Positions 55,080-64,000 of a stretch of 64,000 nt of DNA are shown here, piece after piece; the stretch's first letter is position 1; each line of letters starts with the position of its first letter. Source of the DNA: Manihot esculenta (Eukaryota > Streptophyta > Magnoliopsida > Malpighiales > Euphorbiaceae); NCBI RefSeq assembly GCF_001659605.2, contig NC_035161.2:33451191-33515190 (forward strand). The letters are read 5' to 3'. The notes beneath the pieces are model-generated. The model searched no databases and was not told where the DNA came from. It worked only from the letters and a program-made list of their open reading frames with translations. Both the position numbers and the translations under genes were made by a program.

Positions 55080-57320
55080 ATGAAAGAGCATATTGATGGT
55101 AATGTTGGTAGTGGTGGTGAATTTGATGCAGTCCCAGCTGCTATGATGGAGTCAATGGAATCGTGTGTCCCACCTGGATTCCGGTTTCATCCCACGGACG
55201 AGGAGCTCGTTGGATATTATTTGCGAAAGAAAGTAGCGTCGCAGAAGATTGATCTTGATGTTATTAGAGATATTGATCTGTACAGGATTGAACCATGGGA
55301 TCTACAAGGTTTGCTATCAGTTTGTTTTTCTCGTTTTTGTTGTAGAGATTATCCATAATAAGGTTGAGCTAATTAGATCGACGGTATTAGGGTTTATTAC
55401 TGAACAATGCTGTTTACTTGCACTCTACTTATAATCCCAGATGTATACGGGAGATTTTTCTTTCATATCACTAAATATTTCGTTTTCTTTATTAGGTTTT
55501 TTAAACTTTTTATATATACAGTGACTGATACGTTAATCTGGAATGTTTCGAAATGAGCAGAGAGATGCAGGATCGGATATGAAGAGCAGAACGAGTGGTA
55601 TTTCTTTAGCCACAAGGACAAGAAGTATCCGACGGGGACGAGGACTAATAGAGCTACCATGGCTGGGTTCTGGAAGGCAACAGGGCGAGACAAGGCAGTT
55701 TATGACAAAACAAAACTGATTGGCATGAGGAAAACTCTTGTTTTCTACAAAGGAAGAGCACCAAATGGCCAGAAAAGTGACTGGATCATGCATGAATACA
55801 GGCTTGAATCCGACGAGAATGGTCCTCCACAGGCAAGTATCATCTCATCATCACATCTTATTATTCATTAATCACTTTCTCTCACTAGCTTTTATTTGAC
55901 CTAAGTATTGGGAACTCCCTCTCTTTTCCCTCTTTCAAGAGTCTATAAAAGGGGTTTGTTAGGAATCCATTACTATCAGTTACTGTATGAAAAGTTTTAA
56001 ATTAACACCTGTCTCCTCCCTCTATCTCTCTTTTTCTAAGGGACATTATAATTAGCTCTTGGAAAATAATCCTTCTGCGCACCCAACCTAACACAACCCA
56101 CATCAATTCTCAAACGCATTAGATTCTTAGTTTCTTTTCGATTCATAAGAAATAAAACTCATGACATGTAATATTTCTGTTCATGCATTGATGAGCACCG
56201 TAGCCGTTGAATCTCACATCGCTTGATCCTTCATGAAAAGAGATAATATGACTCTTATATGAGCTATAGCCGATTCTTTCCATAAACTAGTTTTTAAATG
56301 AGTTAAGTCTAGTCCAAATTTAAAGGTAGCTACTAGCTGGATATATGAATTCAGAAAGAAGGATGGCTTCCACCATCTTTTAAGTCAAAAAGTTAGCTTT
56401 CTCGTTCCTTTTCTCGTATGGGATTGTCTCTATCTCTTTCGCCCTTTTCTTTGTCAAAGGAAACTTTCCAATTCCCTTCTATCCTGTTCATCAATTACCT
56501 TTGACTAATACTCTCCCTGCATATCCATCAAAGTAACCTCTCTTTACCAAACAAAAAGAGACTTAAAAAAGTCCAACTTGAATTTCATGCGTAAACCTCT
56601 TTATATAGTTAATCAAACTTTCTGAGCTTGTAAGAATTTAGAAATCAGATTAAATAGAAAAATATTTTGATATGTATAATTATGTTAATCAAGGTTTTGG
56701 TCAAGTTACTGCAGGAAGAAGGATGGGTAGTTTGTCGCGCTTTCAAGAAGCGAACAACTGGGCAAAACAAGAACATTGAAGGGTGGGATTCAAGCTACTT
56801 CTATGATGAATCAAGTGTAGTTAGCTCAGTAATTGATCCAATTGATTATATATCGAGGCAGCCTCAGAATTTCTTGGCACAGAATTTCTTGTGCAAGCAA
56901 GAACTAGAAGCAGATAACTTAAGTTTTATGAACTGTGAAAATTTTGTACAGCTTCCTCAGTTAGCCAGCCCATCTCTGCCATTGATAAAGAGGCCAAGTT
57001 CGATGTCTCTTATATTGGAGAACAATAATAACAATAGCAATAACAATGAAGAAGAAGAGCAAGCTAGAGGATGCAACGTGAACAGTAACAAGAAGAAAGT
57101 AACTGACTGGAGAGCCCTTGACAAGTTTGTAGCTTCTCAATTGAGTCAAGAAGACAAATACGATGGTGACAATGCAGTTTCAAGCTTTGGAGGAGAATAT
57201 GGTTCAGACATGTCATTGCTGTTATTGCAGAGTGGTAGAGATGACGAGAACAAGTTCAATGGATTTTTAACTTCAAGCTCTGACGACTGTGATATTGGAA
57301 TATGCATATTTGAGAAATGA
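55080..57320 (+). CDS. VND: VND1/2/3-like NAC transcription factor
   Basis: This is a NAC-domain master regulator of xylem vessel differentiation and secondary wall formation. Exons are 55080-55308, 55561-55832 and 56715-57320, phases 1 and 0, encoding 368 aa from ATG 55080 or 347 aa from ATG 55143 (MMESMESC). The second start resembles family N-termini. The NAC domain runs [93 protein letters not shown] and [14 protein letters not shown]. This matches VND1-3 much better than NST or SMB proteins. The C-terminal half has the conserved [14 protein letters not shown] motif, an Asn/Glu repeat and acidic, Ser-rich stretches suited to activation. Intron 1 is GT..AG and intron 2 uses a GC donor (CAG|GCAAGT). 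The nuclear, DNA-binding role is inferred from the family. Confidence 0.95.
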
Positions 57321-59970
57321 AGCAAGAAGAGGGAGTTCATAAGAAAAAAAGAAAACAAGCTTCTATTTGTACTAGTATAATTAATTATATATTCTTGTAA
57401 AAATGCGGTTGTGCATGAGTGGTCAATTAATCTATATTCTCCCTTCTCTCCTGGATGAGAAAATCATTCTAGTTAACAATTTTTAAATTGCCATAACCGA
57501 AACAATAAGCATCGGCCGCCGAATGAAGAGCTAGAGAGATATATAAAGAAGAGAGCAGTCTCACTTAAATTAGTGGAACTGGAAAGTGACAGTAGATTGG
57601 CGGTAAAAGTCATCTTGGGCAGCTCGGAGCCAGAGGCGGCTGTCGTGGAATTTTCCGGCTATTACTTACAAGAGATTAGGATTGTTCGGGTAAAATACAT
57701 AATAATTATAAAAAATAAAAATAAAATTTGAGGCTTTTGAAATGTGCATGTACAGATAACGGGTCGGAACCGACATGAAGCGGGCCAAGTATGGCGAGGG
57801 AGAAGGAGAGCTTGAATTTGAAGAAAATTGGAAAAATGAAGAAGCATGGGAAGTAGTAGGTGTGGAATTGGTGGGGCCATGGGTTGTCTGGCATGCGTTC
57901 CCTGTTGGGCACTATGCTTCGTCTCTATTTACAATTTTTTTTATATATAAATAATTTTATTTTATTGAGCCCTCGAGGGTTGTCTTAGCTTCACATGTCC
58001 TCTTAGTGCTACACATCACTAATACAGTGTGGTACGGGAACGGATAATTTTCTTTAATTAATTAAATATATTTGACATAATAATCCCTTCCCAAATTGCT
58101 CAGTTTATTTATGGCTTTGCACTCCATTATATTTTTTTAATTAAATTAATTGTGAGATATTTATTTTTAATTAAGCCATTTGTACACATTTCATCCTTTA
58201 AGAGAATTAATTAAGAAGATAAATTGAAATCCTTTTTAAAGAAAAATGCAGATACAGAGTGATTGAATTATTGCGCAAGGGGAAAGCTCATGCCCCAAAC
58301 AAGAGATCAGCAAATTAGTATAATCGTTGACCAAAGCAAGCTTTTTTCTTTTTATGAGAACAATGAATGAGTGATGCCAATAATGGCAATCATCAATATA
58401 CCCACACTTTTTTTTTTGTGTCCTTTTCATACTAAGGAAAAATTAAAAGAGGATGAGGATAAAAGAAAAAACCAATTTTATTGGGAAATTAATAATTATA
58501 AATTTTTTAAAATGCTAGAATAGCACCTTTCTTTCCACATGAAGAGGAGCCTTTGTATAATTGCTTCATTTAAAAAAAAAAAACAATCAAATTTAACGTC
58601 TTGTTTTGACCACCTTTTTATTTATTCGTTCGTTTATTTTAAAACCAGTTTAGCTTTTCGGCTTTTTTCGCACGCATAGATTAAGTCCACATCTGGATTC
58701 TATTCCCATTAATGCAATTTCAGTATATTGGGACACAAGCTGTAAGGCTAACGTCCACCTCAATTAAATTAAATTTTTATAAACTTTTTAATTTCACACG
58801 GAATGAATGTATTAAAAATAAACTTATATAATAAAAAATATACTCGTTGTGAAGGGCTTCGTAATTTCCGGGGCTAAATTCCAAGAGCAATTGGGCCGAT
58901 GTTAGACAATGGAGCCATTGTGAAAAACGGAGGCCTGGGTCGATTTTCTGCATTTGAGTTCATTGGGCTGGATAGTGGATTTTGCAAAGCACAATGGATT
59001 TGTTATTAAGAACCGAACCTTTACTTTCAGTACAGCTGAGCTTAGGCCGCGTAAAAGATTGAAAAGACTAAAATCTCATTAAAGCTTCAATGTCGGAAAG
59101 GCATTTGGCAGGACTGGTAAGCGACCATAAAAACTTGCTCAGCAGCATCGCAGGACAGAGAACAGAGGACAGGACAGGACATTAATCTAATAGCTTAAAG
59201 CATCTTTTAGCTTAAGAATTTTGCAGGAAAAGTTATTGAGGCACCATTCTTGTGTTCGGATTTTAAACATGCCAATATCAAGTTTCACATTTATCTCTTC
59301 GCTTTAATCACATGTAATATTAAACCAATGCCATTAATCACGGTCTAGCTGTACCCCAAATTGCAGTGACCTCCATGATCAACTTGAGAAAGCTATGCGC
59401 AAAGAAAACAAATTTTCAAGAGCACCCAATACAACCCAAGATGACGAAAGCTACAATATGGTGTTTAATCATGTGGACCCTGAGTGTTTAGCTGTACCCC
59501 AAATTAATTTTCATGACCGCAAATGAAAATATTTCAGAAAAATCAGGGTAACAGCGAATCAATTATTAGATAGATTCAGTGAAGCGATGATAATATTACT
59601 CGTTAAATATACTACTGAATTTGATGAGACCGATCACATCCACCAATTTCCATAACAGTCGGCAAAGATAGGCGCAATAAGAGTCCACGTGGCATAACAG
59701 TACGTCCCTCCAATAATCCCCTCCATTCCCCAATTTCGAGACTGTTACGAGAGGGTGGCGGCAAATATCGATCGTTCACTCTTGATTCTTGCAAAGCATG
59801 AAACCAGAGCCTATACACCGATCAATCAAAAACAAAACCACCAAAACTTACTTCCATTAACCCTAAATTTTTCCATATATTACAATCACACACACTCAAC
59901 CCATATCCCTTACTTACACATGCCATACAGCCCTAACGTTATTACGTCATCATTCCCTCATTTTTTACAT
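57321..59970. other. Intergenic, no recognisable gene
   Basis: The DNA is AT-rich. The motif TAGCTGTACCCCAAATT occurs at about 59346 and 59491, suggesting a small local duplication. Short frames near 57660-57910 have no protein-like features. Confidence 0.5.
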
Positions 59971-60708
59971 CTAAGAAGCAGCAGCAGCACCTGGAGTTTT
60001 CTTCATTCTCTTGGCGGTTGGAGACTTGATTGACTTTGGCTGTTTAGGCTTCGCAGGAGTTGATTTCTTTGTCTTCTTTGTTCCCACTCTCTTAGCTGCA
60101 GGCTTTGCAGCTTCACTTTTGTTCACAGACCTTGTCTTTCTCGTGGTGGTCGTGGTCGTGGTCGTGGTAGTGTTTCTTGCTTTTTTGGTTTCTTTAGCTT
60201 CCTTATCTGCTTTACCTTTAGCCTTTGGGACCTTTCCGGTGCCTTTCTCTTTCTTGCCTGCTTCTGATAGCTTGTAAGAGCCTTTGATCTTTATAAGTTT
60301 TCCTCTGGAGGTCGAGTTCTTCAATTGTAAAGCTAAGATTTTCTTAAAATTTGCAGGTAGCACCGCCTTGTGCTTCTCTTCCATGTACTTGGCTATGGCG
60401 TATGGACTTGATCCGCCAGTCTTCTCGTCCAATGCCAACAGAGCTTCCTTGATCATCTGAGTATCCCACAAAATTAAAAAAGATTTAAAGCACTACAACT
60501 ACGTACAATAAATTAATCAAAACATATAACACACCTGAAAATATGGAGGATGTGAAGCGGTTTTGGGCTGTTTAGGCTTTTTCTCCTTGCGAGCTCTTGG
60601 CTTCTTCTCCTTCACTGGCTTTTCAGTCGGCTTGACCTCCTCCTCCTCTACGGCAGGCGCCTGCTCGACGGCAGGAGCTACCACTTCTGCTTCTTTCTCG
60701 TCAGCCAT
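59971..60708 (-). CDS. H1: Linker histone H1
   Basis: Linker histones bind nucleosome dyads and compact chromatin in the nucleus. Exons on the minus strand are 60535-60708 and 59971-60456, joined through a 78-bp GT..AG intron in phase 0, giving 219 aa. The N-terminal tail (MADEKEAEVVAPAVEQAP) is acidic, then Lys/Pro-rich. The globular winged helix spans about 51-125 (SHPPYFQ|MIKEALLALDEKTG, SPYAIAKYMEEKHKAVLPAN, KLIKIKGSYKLSE); the intron falls inside it at the usual plant position. The C-terminal tail is Lys/Ala/Pro-rich (AKPAAKRVGTKKTKKS) with an unusual run of ten threonines. The size is close to the smaller, stress-responsive H1 class, but that subtype is a guess. Confidence 0.95.
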
Positions 60709-60806
60709 ATCAAATAACACAGCTAGAACAAACAAGATAAAGGAATGACTCACAAACAAAGCTGCTTATCCGATGCCACTTTGAAAAAGTTAAAAACCAG
60801 TTGCTA

Positions 60807-60814
60807 TATTTATA
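60807..60814 (-). promoter_or_regulatory. TATA box of the histone H1 gene
   Basis: The minus strand reads CTATAAATAGC about 100 bp upstream of ATG 60708, a good TATA box at a suitable distance for a short leader. A CACGTG G-box lies further upstream at about 60906. Confidence 0.65.
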
Positions 60815-62395
60815 GCGAGGCGATGGTCTGTTACATGGCATTGTGATTGGTTGATTTGATAAGTTCGAGATAGCCAACGTGTCCAAGGAGAGATCTAGAA
60901 CGTACACGTGGAGAGATATCAAATCGTTGTTTATTATACAAGTTTCACGGTGCATAAAAGCATTGTAGATAGGATAGTCCACAGGTTTTTTTGGTTTTGT
61001 TTATCAAAGACAAGCATGAAGGATGTGTTTTTTGGTTGGATTTGGGGCTAAATTTTTCTGGGAATGTTAGGGTTTTGAGGGTAGAAATTTGTGGAAATTG
61101 AAGATTAGAAAATTTAGATTCTAATGATGCTTAAATGTGGTAAAATGATTGTCATTTGGGTACGAAATAAACTTTAGAAGAAAAACAGTATCCGTTTTCT
61201 TTCTTTTGCCTTAAATATGTTCATAATTTGACTTACTGAAATTCTATGGTTGTGTAATTATTTTCACAAATTGAACTCCTAACAAAACCTTGTCTGTAGT
61301 TAATTTAAACATAATAATAATTATTTTTTTATGCACTCCGAGACTTAACCTGGTGGAAAGTACATCCTTGTAGTCTTGAGAAGTCTAAGGTTCTACTCCC
61401 CAATTCCTATTTCAAAAAAAAAAATTATTATTATTTTATTTTATTAACTAAATAGTTTTTTTAATCTAAATATTATATGTATATAATTAAATACATATAT
61501 TTTCCTTGACCTATTTTTTTATGTGTAATTGTCCTAAACCATTAAAAATAAATGTATTGAATGTTTTATATTAAATTTAAACTCATTTTGTTTTTATTTA
61601 TAATTTATAAATCAATAAAACATGTTATTGTGAGAAGAAGCATTCAAAATTAGAAAGGTCGAAACAATTTTATTCTATTTTTTTATGATCGTAACAATAT
61701 TTTATTGCTAAATATTATATTAGCTAAATTAATATATTATACAATATGGTATTTTTATTTTTAATTATAAATAAAATATATTTTGTTGATCAAATTAATA
61801 AATTGGTTATAATATGAAAATAATCTTACACGATCCTTTCTGTTATATTTTCCTACAATATATTTATATATATATTTTTTATAGTATTTTTTAAGCAACA
61901 AAGTAATTTTTATTATTGTACATTTTTTACTTTTCAAAAAAAAAATACAAAATTTTAAATTTTTAAATAACCAAATTAATTCTTTCATATTTACTTCAAT
62001 TTTACCTATTAATCTCAATTAATTTTGATCAATATTATTTTAGTTCATTTGTCATGCCGAATGAATCACTACTAAAAAAAGTTAATTTTTTATTTTATAT
62101 ATTTTAATTATAACCATAAATTAATAGCAATGATTTTTAATTGCTATATTTATTTATATAGCTAAATATAAAATAATTATTTAATTATTTTTTTATAATA
62201 AATAAAAAATATTACTAAAATTATGATTTTATTTAATATAAAATGAATTTTACCATTAAAATATGTTATTAAAATATGTTATTATATTAAAATAAATAAA
62301 TTTTTATTATATTAATTTTAAATTACTGTCAAACTATTATTTTAATAATTTTAAGTGAATAATTTCACAATTGCTGTGAAAATACTTTTACCTAA
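60815..62395. other. Intergenic, very AT-rich
   Basis: No gene is seen apart from the upstream region of H1 and a possible SINE-like relic at 61333-61425. Confidence 0.5.
61333..61425 (+). mobile_element. Possible tRNA-derived SINE relic
   Basis: AACCTGGTGGAAAG is followed about 35 nt later by GGTTCTACTCC, resembling diverged Pol III A and B boxes, then an A-rich tail (AAAAAAAAAA). It is short, with no clear target duplication, so the call is tentative. Confidence 0.3.
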
Positions 62396-63670
62396 TGTAA
62401 CGATCCGAAAATCGAACCGCTACCAGCATTAAAACTCAAATCGACTTAAGGTCATTAAAATTTATAACAAACCTACTATACATTCTGTTATACCTAATAT
62501 AATCTCATATATAATAACACAAATATATAAAATATTTTCATTTCATTAACCAAAATTCGACATATGTACGCATCATAACTGAAAAGAAAAAATTATAAAA
62601 CTCATATTAAATCCCTCATCAAATACTTCAGTATAGTCACATGCCTTAAACTTGGTTCAAATATAATTTATATTTTAAAACTTTTACATAAAAAAATCAT
62701 AGACAAGAGATTATAAAAGGAAACTTTGACAAAGTACAATTCTAATTCACAATATGAAATTACATATCCAGAGCTATACTATTACAATAGAACTATACCA
62801 TACAATGTTGCTGATCTCCCGAACTAACTTTGGGCCTGCAAAACTGGAGTTAGGGGAAAGAGATAAGTTACAAGAATTTAATGAGCAGAAACATAAACAA
62901 AAGCAGTTTAATAGACCATATGATCGTATGAAAGCGTCACAACACAAATAATTCACATCAAGATAGACTTGTCATCAGTAATCCCCTATAAATTTCAATA
63001 GTGTCCAGCCCACAATGGATACTCCTTAGGATTTTCTCTTAAACATAACATAATATAGTATAACATATTCATAGTGTCAGGGGTAGAATCGGTCTCAACT
63101 CGGACATTTTCTTACATAATGCTAGGGGTATAGAATGGGGCTCGACCTGAACTTCCGTATCTATCGTAACATATTATAACATGCTTAAGGGCTAGTAGGT
63201 CATCCAACATCCATCCACAATAATGATAAATTATGTAATCCATCATATTTGTGAATTTTAATGCAAAACAACCTAATCTATGTATATGGCATTCGTAACT
63301 TTTGAGCATGCATAAAACATTTTATTTCTTTAAAGTAGTAGTTCAGTTTAATTCTACTCACCTCTAGCTGACGCAAGCCTTGCTCTAAAACAACTGTCTC
63401 ATTGTTGACCCCTACGATCTCCGATCCCAAGTCCGATCCTACATAAATGGACTTAAATAAGGGACTAAACATAACTTTTACAATATTTAAAATTACCCTA
63501 AGCAACCTCTATAAATATATAAGAAAGCATATAAAAAATATGGCAAGTTCGGCGGCCTAAAGTCTCCTTACAGATCTGAAGATCAAACATTTGGAGGCAG
63601 GTTAGGTGGCCAAAAGGCAGCCTTCGTAGGCAGATTCGACGACCGAGCTTGGGTTGCTCTGCAATACAAA
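62396..63670 (-). mobile_element. LTR-retrotransposon-derived DNA, probably LTR
   Basis: The left edge TGTAACGATCCGAAAATCG gives ...TTACA on the minus strand, a usual LTR end. The stretch carries GTTCGGCGGCC-like motifs near 63548 and 63600, related to the motifs after 63671. No RT or integrase motifs are found. Family and right boundary are uncertain. Confidence 0.45.
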
Positions 63671-64000
63671 ATGTAATACCCGGCTAGATTCCGGCATCAG
63701 AATCCCTACCTTCCAACGAAATCTCCATTGGAATCTGGAATTCTGAAGATGCCAGAGGCTTCTAGAGGGGTAAAATGTATTTTCTAAAATGTTTTTACTG
63801 ATTTCATGGTTTTAAATGAAAAGGAAATGAGTTTTGGAAAGAAAAGACCAATGAGGCATTTGCCAGGTTCGGCCGCCGAAAGTCAAGTTCGGCCGCCGAA
63901 CATGGGAAGGCTTCGGGAGTGCTTTTGGCCTCCGAAAGTCTTGTTTGAACGAGCCAAGGTTCGGCCGCCGAACCTCAAGTTCGGCCGCCGAACATGCATG
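63671..64000 (+). mobile_element. Start of an LTR with GTTCGGCCGCCGAAC palindromes (cut by window edge)
   Basis: It begins TGTAATACCCGG, a plausible LTR start, and holds several copies of the near-palindrome GTTCGGCCGCCGAA(C) (about 63869, 63888, 63959 and 63979). Such repeated motifs are typical of some gypsy LTRs. An alternative reading is that 62396-64000 is one LTR on the minus strand. The window ends before this can be settled. Confidence 0.45.

Overview
The window is nuclear DNA from a flowering plant, probably a eudicot. The evidence is spliced genes with GT..AG introns and a plant-only gene set (type-7 kinesin, VND-type NAC factor, MEKK-like kinase, linker histone), Ty1/copia and Tat-type Ty3/gypsy retrotransposons, a CACTA element, a hAT MITE, and a very AT-rich intergenic background. 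Repeat termini at the right end resemble ones I associate with Euphorbiaceae (cassava, rubber tree). That is an inference from memory and was not checked.

Layout: (1) 1-4260 holds decayed Ty1/copia pieces in two orientations, probably inside or beside an intron of the kinesin gene that follows. (2) 4407-8002 (+) holds the last five exons of a KIN-7/NACK-like kinesin; the motor N-terminus lies off the left edge. A small two-span membrane protein ORF follows at 8929-9279. (3) 9721-28795 is a tandem segmental array. Its unit carries a MEKK-like MAPKKK gene (-), a divergent tRNA-His(GUG) gene about 267 bp away, and a long AT-rich stretch. Two kinase genes are complete and almost identical, a third is cut to 19 codons, and the tRNA is present three times intact plus one 3' half. 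The copies carry private insertions: a hAT MITE whose empty site is visible in the sister copy, and an apparent solo LTR split by a 3.2 kb CACTA element that captured exons of an F-box SKIP5-like gene. (4) 28935-30637 (-) is the V-ATPase 16-kDa proteolipid gene (three exons). (5) 31787-32297 is a solo LTR related to the next element. (6) 34035-47054 is a complete, very young Tat-lineage Ty3/gypsy element: LTRs differ at one visible base and the TSD is GTTTC. It has one long gag-pol ORF, a 37-bp minisatellite, and on the opposite strand a well-formed three-exon gene predicted to encode 947 aa, plus a decayed second copy of that antisense module. (7) 47055-55079 is intergenic DNA and probable promoter/leader of the next gene. 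(8) 55080-57320 (+) is a VND1/2/3-like NAC transcription factor gene with a GC-AG second intron. (9) 59971-60708 (-) is a linker histone H1 gene with a TATA box. (10) 62396-64000 is LTR-retrotransposon DNA cut by the window edge.

The host genes are unrelated single-locus genes: cytokinesis motor, MAPK signalling, vacuolar proton pump, xylem vessel differentiation and chromatin. The most unusual content is the MAPKKK/tRNA-His array with its nested insertion history, and the spliced antisense gene in the intact Tat element.
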